DNA of 64,000 bases from a virus, in the IMG/VR virus record IMGVR_UViG_3300021478_000216, positions 1 through 64,000 of that record; one strand, 5' to 3'. Below, in pieces: positions 7,479-15,389 of the stretch. The notes under the pieces were generated by a model, which did no database searches, had not been told where the DNA came from, and was given only the letters and a program-made list of their open reading frames with translations. The first letter of the stretch is position 1. Each line of letters opens with the position of its first letter. Both the position numbers and the translations under genes were made by a program.

Positions 7479-7915
7479 TACGTGTCGCCGTAATCAACCT
7501 CATTCTGGGTCATTGTTCTACCTATTTTCTGGAACCATAGGTTTCTCCACCTTTGTCGCTGGTTAGAGAAACGTTCGTAGAATGCGTTCCATAGAATTTC
7601 TCGGTTCTGGTCTGAATCATCCAACAGACTTGGATCTTCTCGTGTGAGGCGCATCCATTCGAGCTCGAAGTACGGGTCGTTGAACATGACGTCGCCGTCT
7701 ACTTCGCGAACTCTTTCACGGACGATAGTTCGGAATCGAATCTTCTCGGCTTCACCTAGCGGGCTACTCGGTAGACCTAGGTTGAAGTACCGACGCATTT
7801 CTTCTTCTGACCGGTGTATAACTCTGCCACGTTCGTTTACGCGGCCTCCTCGGAGACCCCTGAACTTGTCCTTGAGTATTTCCCAGTCCGAGTCACTAAC
7901 AGGCAACCAACTCAC
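7478..7915 (-). CDS. hypothetical protein, 145 aa
   Basis: GTG start at 7915 overlaps the upstream TAG. It is a charged, Arg/Glu-rich helical protein (FRTIVRERVREVDG, RFSNQRQRWRNLWFQ). No membrane segment or known motif. Its tight coupling to the polymerase-like gene suggests a role in the same process, for example as a nucleic-acid-binding partner, but nothing in the sequence proves this. Confidence 0.65.
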   Translation of the reverse strand: MSWLPVSDSDWEILKDKFRGLRGGRVNERGRVIHRSEEEMRRYFNLGLPSSPLGEAEKIRFRTIVRERVREVDGDVMFNDPYFELEWMRLTREDPSLLDDSDQNREILWNAFYERFSNQRQRWRNLWFQKIGRTMTQNEVDYGDT

Positions 7916-8124
7916 TACTCCACCTTGGAGAACTGGAACCAGACGACATTACCCCTGATATGTACTCTTACTGGCTGACTTCGTATTCGCGCGTGGTATC
8001 GTAGTAGTGTTCGAAAGTTCTTAGGCGTTGTGTAGAAGTCTTTACCACGGGTAGCTTTCCAGATAGTACCGTCAGTTAGTTCGTTCCAGTCGTACTTGGG
8101 AGGTCGTCCGATTCTCGGAGGCAT
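7915..8124 (-). CDS. paralogue of the WNE-TDG small-protein family
   Basis: 69 aa from ATG at 8124 (MPPRIGRPPKYDWNELTDG), chosen because it follows the previous stop by four bases; the longer frame to 8289 overlaps that gene. It shares the layout GRPP-x-Y-x-WNE-x-TDG-T ... DF ... F ... AR ... V ... F with the genes at 9423-9680 and 61798-62121. A basic first segment and C-terminal beta strands (VHIRGNVVWFQFSK) could suit nucleic-acid binding. Function unknown. Confidence 0.65.
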   Translation of the reverse strand: MPPRIGRPPKYDWNELTDGTIWKATRGKDFYTTPKNFRTLLRYHARIRSQPVRVHIRGNVVWFQFSKVE

Positions 8125-8125
8125 A

Positions 8126-8338
8126 TCATGGCATGAGGCTAAATGGGTCGCTAGACATTGATCTAGCGCAGACGCCATAGAAGACGGTATGAAAACCGAG
8201 AAGGTTGTAGCCATGGTAGTAAATCGGGTGTGAATGAACCCATCCGTTAGGGTCGTCCGTCCAGCCTGCGTCGAGGATCGGTGGTCCACAGATTGGGCAC
8301 CTTCCGACGATATGTCTGATATAAACAGGTGTCTTCAT
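8126..8338 (-). CDS. small CxxC protein
   Basis: 70 aa with CPIC near residue 14 and aromatic/His-rich sequence (HSHPIYYHGYNLLGFH). The start overlaps the stop of the RepA-like gene as ATGA. Possible zinc binder; no family recognised. Confidence 0.55.
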   Translation of the reverse strand: MKTPVYIRHIVGRCPICGPPILDAGWTDDPNGWVHSHPIYYHGYNLLGFHTVFYGVCARSMSSDPFSLMP

Positions 8339-9270
8339 ACAGGGATCACCGGAGCCAGAGAGAGCTTGTGTGTACGCGTGTCGAAGTAGACAGGAAACTC
8401 ATCCATGTCGGCTTCTAGTCTTCCGGTAGCACTGAAGTATCGGATTCCCTTTTCGTTTGGTGACCCATCATCTTCCTCTAGGCGCTGGCCTCCGATTCGG
8501 TAAGACCACAGAGCGTCTGCCGCGTCTCCAAACACACTGCCACCACGAGCACGTCGCTGAGCAGTGTGCCCTGTATGGTGTACAAGGAGAACGTCAATGT
8601 CTCCAGCTTCGTGAGAGAGCTGGTTGAATGCTTCGACGAGAGCTCCGCCACCAGAGGAATCATTCGCATTCTCCACCAGATTGAAGACTCGGAGTAGCGG
8701 GCCTAGAGGGTCTACTACTAGGATCTTGACGTTTCGGTTTCTTAGCATTTCTGCGATAAGAGCCCTGGTACCGTCGTTAATGATGTTGAACTTCTTAGCC
8801 TGTCCGCGCAGGTTCAAGACTAGTGCGTTGCTTGGAAGGTCAAACGGGCGTGCATAGTGCTGCTGCGTCCGTTCGTCAACTTCGAGATTTACGTCTAGTA
8901 TGTGTTCGTCTGGAGCTAGTGCGACAACCGGTTGGCCTAGGAAGTCTTCGCCACGACTAAGGCTACGTACGAGATTCAGTTTTAGCGTGCTCTTGCCTGA
9001 CTTATAGCGTGCCGCTAGCAGAACAGTACCACCGTAAGGCCAAAGCTTGTTAATACGGTAGCGAGGTGTTCCGAAGTTGATTGCTATGAAGTCAGGGTAT
9101 ACTTGTGGCTCAGGAAGAGAGAACTCAGCCTCAGCGAGCATCTCTAGGAGCTTATGCCTGCCTTGTTGATCGCCGAGTTGCTGCTCTAGGTACAATTTGG
9201 CTCGCTGTGATATAGCTTTGGCACTAGGCGGCGGTACTGGAAGGTCATCGAGGTCCAATACCTCAGTCAT
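8335..9270 (-). CDS. RepA/AAA_25-like replication ATPase
   Basis: 311 aa. RecA-fold ATPase: Walker A AARYKSGKST (86-95), acidic strand before it, Walker B ILVVDPLGPLL, then VLLVHHTGHTAQRRARGGSV as in RepA-type hexameric helicases and AAA_25 proteins. These load or act as the replicative helicase on phage and plasmid origins. It precedes the family-B-like polymerase gene in the same operon, and no DnaB-like helicase was seen elsewhere, so it is the best candidate for the replicative helicase. Confidence 0.75.
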   Translation of the reverse strand: MTEVLDLDDLPVPPPSAKAISQRAKLYLEQQLGDQQGRHKLLEMLAEAEFSLPEPQVYPDFIAINFGTPRYRINKLWPYGGTVLLAARYKSGKSTLKLNLVRSLSRGEDFLGQPVVALAPDEHILDVNLEVDERTQQHYARPFDLPSNALVLNLRGQAKKFNIINDGTRALIAEMLRNRNVKILVVDPLGPLLRVFNLVENANDSSGGGALVEAFNQLSHEAGDIDVLLVHHTGHTAQRRARGGSVFGDAADALWSYRIGGQRLEEDDGSPNEKGIRYFSATGRLEADMDEFPVYFDTRTHKLSLAPVIPV

Positions 9271-9433
9271 TCTTTCTCGCTTGCGCGCTAGCAGCTGCTG
9301 ATAGTACTTGGCCTACTAGATACAGTGCTTCTATGCGTGTGAAGCCTGAGTTTACGTAAGACATAAACAGCTCGTGAGTGCTCGCAGCTGACTCCATAAG
9401 AGGAGTTATCGGGTCCTTGGGGTCATTCGGCAT
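9263..9433 (-). CDS. small hypothetical protein, 56 aa
   Basis: ATG at 9433, with AAAGGAGGAG upstream, opens a frame that ends in TGA at 9263-9265, overlapping the next start. It fills the gap between two firm genes. Starts MPNDPKDPITPLMES; helical, with SGFTRIEALYLVGQVLSA resembling a short HTH-like or protein-interaction helix pair. Function unknown. Confidence 0.65.
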   Translation of the reverse strand: MPNDPKDPITPLMESAASTHELFMSYVNSGFTRIEALYLVGQVLSAAASAQARKND

Positions 9434-9680
9434 TTGGGGTCTCCTCCTTTGCGTCCTTCTTGGAAAACTGGAACTCGATGATTCCCTCTTCAGGGCTTCC
9501 CGTAGCTACACTCATTCCCTCTTGGCGTGCTCGAAGATGTAGTGCTGTCTGGAAGCTTGCAGGGCTACAGGTAAAGTCTTCATCTTGCTTGGCTCTCCAG
9601 ACTGCACCGTCTGTCCATTTGTCCCAAGGGTAGTAACGACGCCTTCTCGGTGCAGAGACGTCTTCGACACGCTCAGCCAT
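9423..9680 (-). CDS. first leftward gene; WNE-TDG family paralogue
   Basis: 85 aa. YYPWDKWTDGAVWRAKQ followed by DF, SFQTAL, AR and IIEFQFSK aligns with the proteins at 7915-8124 and 61798-62121. It has a basic RRRR segment just before the conserved core. As the promoter-proximal gene of the left arm it could be an early protein. TGA overlaps the region of the next start. Function unknown. Confidence 0.7.
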   Translation of the reverse strand: MAERVEDVSAPRRRRYYPWDKWTDGAVWRAKQDEDFTCSPASFQTALHLRARQEGMSVATGSPEEGIIEFQFSKKDAKEETPNAE

Positions 9681-9722
9681 TCGAACTGGGTCCTTTCAGG
9701 AAATTTTGTTTCTATATCTAAA

Positions 9723-9751
9723 ATTATATCACAGATTTTAGGGATAAGCAA
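9723..9751 (-). promoter_or_regulatory. leftward promoter for the left arm
   Basis: On the minus strand TTGCTT (9746-9751), 17 bases, TATAAT (9723-9728). GGAGCCTA stands immediately upstream of the -35, a box shared with the leftward promoters at 40882, 56747 and 61311. It is the only strong leftward signal before the 9680 gene. Confidence 0.75.
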
Positions 9752-9760
9752 TAGGCTCCT

Positions 9761-9782
9761 ATAAAGTTTATAGAAACTTTAT
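9761..9782. promoter_or_regulatory. inverted repeat between divergent promoters
   Basis: ATAAAGTTT (9761-9769) and AAACTTTAT (9774-9782) form a perfect 9-base dyad with a 4-base centre. It lies 10 bases from the leftward -35 and 13 bases from the rightward -35, a natural place for an operator controlling both arms. A short bidirectional RNA hairpin is the alternative. Confidence 0.5.
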
Positions 9783-9794
9783 GGTTAGTTACGC

Positions 9795-9823
9795 TTGTGG
9801 TCTACTCGTTACTATGCTATAAT
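9795..9823 (+). promoter_or_regulatory. rightward promoter for the virion genes
   Basis: TTGTGG (9795-9800), 17 bases, TATAAT (9818-9823), 30 bases before the first rightward gene, which is preceded by GGAGG. It is the only clear sigma-70-like promoter upstream of the structural block. Confidence 0.75.
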
Positions 9824-9854
9824 TAAGAGAAGAGCAGCTTGAGCTGGAGGCAAG

Positions 9855-10139
9855 ATGTCGATCGGTCATGGGCTTGTAACCGTTACGACGGCAGCCGCAC
9901 AGATCATCTGCACTTCTAACCAGCCTGTGCTGATGCAGAATATTGGCGCTAACCCTGTGACTATTGGCGGTCCAGGTGTTACTGTAGGTCACGGCGTGAC
10001 GTTGCCCGCTAACATGACCTCACCGATATCGGTTCCTTGTGTCGGAGGCTCTGGGACTCCTCTAGGCGTGCCTATCTATGGAACCGCATCAGGTGGCTCT
10101 TCTAACGTTGTCTTCTTGACTGCTACTTGGGACGGTTGA
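9855..10139 (+). CDS. small virion-like protein, paralogue of 10874-11338
   Basis: 94 aa, beta-rich, Gly/Thr/Val-rich, with Cys pairs. The stretch LMQNIGANPVTIGGPGVTVG closely parallels LMNQGPNPVSVGGAGVTVG in the protein at 10874-11338, so the two are paralogues. Composition and position suggest a decoration or fibre-base protein, but neither is proven. First gene after the rightward promoter; GGAGG upstream. Confidence 0.7.
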   Translation: MSIGHGLVTVTTAAAQIICTSNQPVLMQNIGANPVTIGGPGVTVGHGVTLPANMTSPISVPCVGGSGTPLGVPIYGTASGGSSNVVFLTATWDG

Positions 10140-10140
10140 T

Positions 10141-10335
10141 ATGTCTAACGCGCATGCACAGCAGTACTACTTCGGAGCAGGGACTGAAACGAGCGCAGGC
10201 TCCGGTGCGATCGATTCGTACGACCTAGTGATGGACGAACCGAGTGCTCTGTCCGATCCTACGGTCGAGACTCAGGCTCCGCAGCCTGGTCTGAATGCTC
10301 CGATCTCTCAGGACAAGCGGAGGGGGTCCTCATGA
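10141..10335 (+). CDS. MSxxHAxxYY family protein 1
   Basis: 64 aa. N-terminus MSNAHAQQYYFGAG is echoed by the next two genes (MSDQHAQGYYAAPG, MSDAHGAAYNHSPE), with the tail diverging. Polar, Gly/Ser/Pro-rich and probably disordered. Start is coupled to the previous TGA (TGATATG). Function unknown; three tandem copies just before the terminase suggest a virion-assembly or packaging accessory. Confidence 0.65.
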   Translation: MSNAHAQQYYFGAGTETSAGSGAIDSYDLVMDEPSALSDPTVETQAPQPGLNAPISQDKRRGSS

Positions 10336-10586
10336 GCGATCAGCACGCGCAAGGGTACTACGCAGCTCCTGGTCGCGAGACTAACTATCAGACCCATTCG
10401 GTCGAGAGCTGGTCGCTTGACTCCCAGATGGTTGGTCCGACTAGTGGGGTCTTTGACGGCCCAAGCTCCGGCGTCGGTACTAACGCAGTAAACATGGTAG
10501 GCCTTAGCCGGGCAGACCCCAACTCACTGGTGAACTCGGGCGCAGGTCCGATTCCACCAGGCTACGGCGTGATCCCGACTATCTAG
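10332..10586 (+). CDS. MSxxHAxxYY family protein 2
   Basis: 84 aa, same N-terminal signature as its neighbours, then a polar Gly/Pro/Ser-rich region ending GPIPPGYGVIPTI. Overlaps the previous gene as ATGA; GGAGGGGG precedes the start. Function unknown. Confidence 0.65.
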   Translation: MSDQHAQGYYAAPGRETNYQTHSVESWSLDSQMVGPTSGVFDGPSSGVGTNAVNMVGLSRADPNSLVNSGAGPIPPGYGVIPTI

Positions 10587-10595
10587 GAGACAGTA

Positions 10596-10874
10596 ATGTC
10601 CGATGCGCACGGGGCGGCGTATAACCACTCGCCCGAAGTCAACAAGCAGTCAGGCGATCTGCCTTTCTGGCAGGACAACAAGGACGATTGGGGCGGCTAT
10701 GGCGGCCCAGCGGGCCTGCCGATGGAGTCTCACAACGACGGTGACAACGATACCGACGACATCGGTACGTACGGTTCGATCCCACGACCTGTCGAGAACC
10801 AGGCGTTCGGGCAGACCAACGGCTTTCTGACGCCAGGACAACGAGGCTATGACTCCGGCGGAGGCTGGAACTAG
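10596..10874 (+). CDS. MSxxHAxxYY family protein 3
   Basis: 92 aa. MSDAHGAAYNHSPE at the N-terminus relates it to the two preceding genes; the middle is acidic (DNDTDD), the end Gly-rich. AGGAGACAGTA before ATG. Its stop overlaps the next GTG start (TAGTG). Function unknown. Confidence 0.65.
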   Translation: MSDAHGAAYNHSPEVNKQSGDLPFWQDNKDDWGGYGGPAGLPMESHNDGDNDTDDIGTYGSIPRPVENQAFGQTNGFLTPGQRGYDSGGGWN

Positions 10875-11338
10875 TGTCAGGGTTTTCCACACCCGGAGTT
10901 CTTTCATCAGCGACGCTGTTGTGTCCTAACGGCGCTGCGGTTGCTCTGATGAACCAGGGACCCAACCCAGTATCTGTAGGCGGAGCTGGTGTAACCGTCG
11001 GTACGTTCGTGTATCAGCTACCTGCAGCTATGCAGGAGCCAATGTACCTGAACGAACCTCCCTTCAATGTACCCGATGCTAACATCTACGGGATCACGAC
11101 GTATCCTGCGGTACCTGGTTCGACTGTTAATGCGACTAACACAGGATCGGGTCCTGTATCGGTGACGATCGCCGGCGGAACTCTGACCTCTGTTAAGGTG
11201 AACGGTGTCCAGGTAGGCACAACTGTAGGGACCTACGTAGTCCCAGCTGGTCAGACCATCTCGATCACGTATACAGTTGCGCCTACGTGGGTATGGCCGG
11301 CTCCGGTTCTAGCTTATACGGCGGCGCAAGGGTCCTAG
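10874..11338 (+). CDS. beta-rich virion-like protein
   Basis: 154 aa. The N-terminal half is paralogous to the 9855-10139 product (NPVSVGGAGVTVG); the C-terminal half (GPVSVTIAGGTLTSVKVNG, then VPAGQTISITYTV) resembles an Ig-like or beta-sandwich domain. A decoration or head-fibre role is plausible but unproven. GTG start overlaps the previous TAG. Confidence 0.6.
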   Translation: MSGFSTPGVLSSATLLCPNGAAVALMNQGPNPVSVGGAGVTVGTFVYQLPAAMQEPMYLNEPPFNVPDANIYGITTYPAVPGSTVNATNTGSGPVSVTIAGGTLTSVKVNGVQVGTTVGTYVVPAGQTISITYTVAPTWVWPAPVLAYTAAQGS

Positions 11339-13053
11339 TGGAACGAACTGGATACTTCTTCGATAACGATCCGGGATTTGCCTCAGACGGCGAACCGGTA
11401 GATCTTTGGTATCCGGAGTTTCTGCTTAAGCTAATCGATCGTCCTCAGGGTCCGCGGTGGTTTCAGGACTATCTTCGGACCTTGGACAGAGACGTTCTTT
11501 CAGGCAACGACTGTCACGTGCGTGCTCAGCTGTCCAAGAACGACCCGCTACTGTTTGCTCTAACCTACTTGTCTCACCACCTGTACTCGATTGAGACAGG
11601 TGACAAGCTTTCCTTTGCTGAGTTTCATCTCGATCTGCTGGAACATGCTAAGTCCTGGCTACAGAAGTCACGTGTGCCCCGGGAACATCGAGATGCGTAC
11701 GTAGCTCCTCGTGGTGTCGGAAAGAGTACTTGGCTATTCCAGATTCTGCCCGTTTGGGCTGCTGCGCACGGCCATGTTAAGTTTATTGTTGCGTTCTCCG
11801 ACTCAGCTGATCAGGCTAAGAACCATCTTGCTACGATTCGTGGCGAGTTCGACATGAACGACCTTCTTATTCAGGATTTCCCAGACCTGTGTGAGCCTAA
11901 GGTACGTCGTCAGGGTGGCCCTGTCGGTAAGAAGCTGGTCGCGAGTCGGGTTGACATGATCGAGCAGCGCAATGGCTTCGTCATGGTGGCTAAGGGTTCT
12001 GGAACAGCTGCGCGCGGTCTGAAGGTTGGTAAGCAGCGTCCCGACCTGATCGTGCTCGACGATATCGAGCCTGGTGAGGAAAAGTATAGCCCGACGCTAA
12101 TGCGCCAGCGTCTTAGGTGGATGCTTGAAACTGTTTTTCACCTGAACGAGTTCGCGCGCGTCATCATCGTAGGGACTGTAACAGCTCCAGGATCGATCAT
12201 GCACCAGATGGTTGAATCGGAGTTGCATCCTGAAACGGTCGAAGACGCTTGGATCGATGATCAGAACATTCAGGTTCATTACTACGAGCCTATCCTCCTG
12301 AATGACGACGGTACTGAGCGTTCTTGCTGGCCTGGCAAGTGGTCGTTGGAGTACCTCAAGAAGCATGAGCACACACGCGAGTACAAGAAGGAGTTCAAGA
12401 ACCAGCCTGTCTCGATGAATGGGACGTACTGGTCTGAAGAGGACTATGTCTATGTAGACTTGCCCTGTGTTCGTACTGTGCTAGCGATAGACCCCGCAGT
12501 CACTTCGCATGAGAACTCTCACGATACTGCTATCGCGATCGTAGGTCTCTGGCACCCTAAGGCAGGATTGTCGCTTGACGATGTGATTGTTCCGTCTAGT
12601 CTTCAAGGTAACATGCTGCAGCCGAAGGTTGTAGTTAGGTTCGCGACTATCGTGAAACTGCCTCCGAAGCAGCTGCGTGACACTGTTATGTGGTATCTCG
12701 AGCAGTGGCCTGAGATCGGCGAGGTTGTCGTAGAGTCGAACCAAGGTGGAGACACCTGGACTATGGTGTTTCACCACATGCCTGTCAAGATGAAGCTTTC
12801 CTGGAGCGGTCTTAAGAAGTCTGTCCGTCAGGTGCGACTTCTGAATCTATACCAGCGTGGCCGAATAACTCACTCGATGCGACTGTCTAGGCTGGAGCAG
12901 TCGCAGTGTTCTTACGACGGCAGCGAAGACAAGGATATCCTGGATGCTGTTGAGATAGGCGTTAGACACTTCATAACTGCTCCTAAGGTCCTTAGAGGCG
13001 GAACTTACAGCTACGGCCGTAGGACACCTGTGGGGGTGAGCAGCGATGACTGA
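11338..13053 (+). CDS. terL: terminase large subunit
   Basis: 571 aa from GTG at 11338, chosen because it follows AAGGG and overlaps the previous stop as TAGTG; an upstream ATG at 11287 would overlap by 52 bases. Walker A APRGVGKST and Walker B LIVLDDIE mark the packaging ATPase, and LAIDPAVT begins the RNase-H-like nuclease with further acids downstream. TerL pumps DNA into the procapsid and cuts concatemers. No small terminase was recognised; one of the small upstream genes may serve. Confidence 0.93.
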   Translation: MERTGYFFDNDPGFASDGEPVDLWYPEFLLKLIDRPQGPRWFQDYLRTLDRDVLSGNDCHVRAQLSKNDPLLFALTYLSHHLYSIETGDKLSFAEFHLDLLEHAKSWLQKSRVPREHRDAYVAPRGVGKSTWLFQILPVWAAAHGHVKFIVAFSDSADQAKNHLATIRGEFDMNDLLIQDFPDLCEPKVRRQGGPVGKKLVASRVDMIEQRNGFVMVAKGSGTAARGLKVGKQRPDLIVLDDIEPGEEKYSPTLMRQRLRWMLETVFHLNEFARVIIVGTVTAPGSIMHQMVESELHPETVEDAWIDDQNIQVHYYEPILLNDDGTERSCWPGKWSLEYLKKHEHTREYKKEFKNQPVSMNGTYWSEEDYVYVDLPCVRTVLAIDPAVTSHENSHDTAIAIVGLWHPKAGLSLDDVIVPSSLQGNMLQPKVVVRFATIVKLPPKQLRDTVMWYLEQWPEIGEVVVESNQGGDTWTMVFHHMPVKMKLSWSGLKKSVRQVRLLNLYQRGRITHSMRLSRLEQSQCSYDGSEDKDILDAVEIGVRHFITAPKVLRGGTYSYGRRTPVGVSSDD

Positions 13054-14572
13054 CATCATGCATGGCCAGATGATGCCAGGCAATACGTTCCTCGGCATGG
13101 CGATTCCTCGTCCGGCCCCTGAGCCTTACAACGACCCCGGCGCTGATCTGCGTAACGGGATTTTGAGTCTTGATGAAGCCCAGCCCGACTTCGTGAAGGC
13201 TATTCAGTACTACAATGGATCTATGCCGGAGTTCTTTGCTTCGCTGCGTCTGCGCATTGCGATGGGTGCAACGGGTGTGGTGTTCAACTTCAACTTCGCT
13301 AAGCTGCCTGTAGATGCTGTTGCTGAACGTCTCGAAGTAGCGTCGATCTTTTCGGACGACAAGGCTGCTGTTGATATTATTCGGCAGGCTTGGAAGGACA
13401 ACCAGCTAGACCTTCACGCACCAGATGTGATGAAGAAGGCTTGTAAGCTCGGTGACGCTTATATGTTCGTCTGGCCGAATGTTGATGGTCAGACGGATTC
13501 TGAAGGCAACCAGCTGTCGGTGGACATCTTTTACCAGTCGCCACGCGTCATGCGGGTGTTCTACGACGACGAGAACGAAAACCGTAAGCGTTATGCGATC
13601 AAGCGGTGGCAGGACCCTAACAGTGGGTTTACGTTTGCTAACCTGTACTACCCGGATCGTGTTGAGAAGTATATGCTTGCTCCTACACCTCAGTCAGGCC
13701 AGAAGCCAAAGTGGGAGAAGCGCCTAGACGAGGGCGACAATGGCCAGTGGCCTGTTGATAACCCATTCGGTGAAGTTCCTGTTTTCCACTTCCGTAATGA
13801 ATACCCCTACGGAGTGCCAGAGCATGTCAACGCTTATGGTCCGCAGGATGCTATCCACAAGCTGGTAGTCAGCCATATGGCCTCGGTCGACTACAACGCG
13901 TTTCCGCAGCGATACGCTATCATGGACCCTGCGTACGACACGTCCGAAGCGGCTATGGGAGACGAAGGCGAGTTCGCGTTCTCGATCGACTCAGGTGCTA
14001 CGCTAGATCAGGGTATGGATCCGAAGTCGCAGTTGACAGCCGACCCCGCCTCGGTCTGGTTCATGAAGGGGATCACGTCCTACGGACAGTTCCCTGTAGG
14101 CGACCCAACAGCATTTCTCAACCCGTTCATGCAGTATGTGCATGCGATGGCAGTTATTTCACAGACTCCGATGCATTTCCTCGATCCAATCGTGTCAAAT
14201 GTGTCGGGAGAGTCCCTTAGGGTGCTAGAAGCGCCTTTCGCGAAGAAGGTGCGCAATCGTCAGATGTCGTTTGGTGCGACCTGGCGAGATATTTTCAGGT
14301 TCGTGTTGAAGATTCGCGGCCAGACGGTTCCTGCGGATGTAACTATCCACTGGGTCCCGGCAGCTACAGTTAACGACCTGAATACCTTGCAGGGACAGGC
14401 AATAAAGGAACAGCTCGGGGTGCCTCCTAGGCAACTCTTGGAGGAGCAGGGAGACACAGCTAAGCAGCTCGACACGTGGGGAGTCACGATCGAGTTTAGG
14501 ACGGGTAATACCGGTCAAGGCTTCTCCACAGAAGCTGATACTGGTGAGCCGGGAACTAGCGAGGAAGTGTGA
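13046..14572 (+). CDS. portal protein
   Basis: 508 aa. Position directly after TerL, length, and content (acidic N-terminus, helical stem-like segments, FAKKVRNRQMSFGATWRDIF, disordered acidic tail) fit SPP1 gp6-type portals, the dodecameric ring through which DNA passes. Overlaps terL by 8 bases; GGGGGTGAG before ATG. Confidence 0.88.
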   Translation: MTDIMHGQMMPGNTFLGMAIPRPAPEPYNDPGADLRNGILSLDEAQPDFVKAIQYYNGSMPEFFASLRLRIAMGATGVVFNFNFAKLPVDAVAERLEVASIFSDDKAAVDIIRQAWKDNQLDLHAPDVMKKACKLGDAYMFVWPNVDGQTDSEGNQLSVDIFYQSPRVMRVFYDDENENRKRYAIKRWQDPNSGFTFANLYYPDRVEKYMLAPTPQSGQKPKWEKRLDEGDNGQWPVDNPFGEVPVFHFRNEYPYGVPEHVNAYGPQDAIHKLVVSHMASVDYNAFPQRYAIMDPAYDTSEAAMGDEGEFAFSIDSGATLDQGMDPKSQLTADPASVWFMKGITSYGQFPVGDPTAFLNPFMQYVHAMAVISQTPMHFLDPIVSNVSGESLRVLEAPFAKKVRNRQMSFGATWRDIFRFVLKIRGQTVPADVTIHWVPAATVNDLNTLQGQAIKEQLGVPPRQLLEEQGDTAKQLDTWGVTIEFRTGNTGQGFSTEADTGEPGTSEEV

Positions 14573-14593
14573 TGCTTCCAATAGGAGGGCGAG

Positions 14594-15346
14594 ATGCCTG
14601 GTAGGCCGCAGAACAACGACGTTAACGACGATGTCACTGACGACGACGTTACCGACGATACTTCTGGTGACGACACGACTGACGACGTAACCGACAACGC
14701 TACGGACGACAGCGCGGATAATCAGGACCAGCAGGACGATACTCAGGATGACACTCAGCAGGACCAGGGCAGGAAGCCTAGGTCTCGCACGCAGCAGGGT
14801 CAGAACCAGAATCAGTCCAAGCAGGATCCTGACGACCCGATGGCTGGTCTGAGAAAGGCGTTGCAGGCTGCTAGGCAGGATGCGCGTAAGGCTACAGCCG
14901 ATCTTAAGGCGCTTCAGCGCCAACACGCGTCGGCAGAAGAACGTGCGCTACTCGACGCCAAGGAGCAAGGTATCGAAGAAGGCAGAACTGCTACTCGTGA
15001 GCCTCTAGTAAGGGCTCTTGTGGCTGCGAAGCTGGAAGCGGCCGGAGTACAAGGCACTAATACTCCTAGGCTCGTAAGGCTGTTGGATCTCGACAAGATC
15101 GACCTGGACGCTGAGGGCGACATTGTCGGTCTCGACGACCAGGTCGACGAGCTCAAGACTGAGTTCCCCAACCTGTTCGCGCCTGCGGGCAGTAACGGGA
15201 CTCGAGCACCGAACGTGAACGGCGGAGCCGGTAACGGGCGGACGAAGGACAAGCAGGACCGCCAGGAGCCAAAGGGCTTCGCACAGCAGTTGGCGGATAT
15301 GGTCACAGGATCAGCTCCCGTAGGCCAAGGTCTAGTAGGTAGGTAA
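14594..15346 (+). CDS. scaffolding protein
   Basis: 250 aa. The first 80 residues are extremely Asp/Thr- and Gln-rich (DVTDDDVTDDTSGDDTTD), followed by a predicted coiled coil (about 85-135) and a short C-terminal region. This composition and the place between portal and capsid fit a scaffolding protein that shapes the procapsid and is then lost. Confidence 0.82.
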   Translation: MPGRPQNNDVNDDVTDDDVTDDTSGDDTTDDVTDNATDDSADNQDQQDDTQDDTQQDQGRKPRSRTQQGQNQNQSKQDPDDPMAGLRKALQAARQDARKATADLKALQRQHASAEERALLDAKEQGIEEGRTATREPLVRALVAAKLEAAGVQGTNTPRLVRLLDLDKIDLDAEGDIVGLDDQVDELKTEFPNLFAPAGSNGTRAPNVNGGAGNGRTKDKQDRQEPKGFAQQLADMVTGSAPVGQGLVGR

Positions 15347-15389
15347 GTCGGCCACCGCTGGGTGACGACTTTGATAAAGGAGGTGAAGC

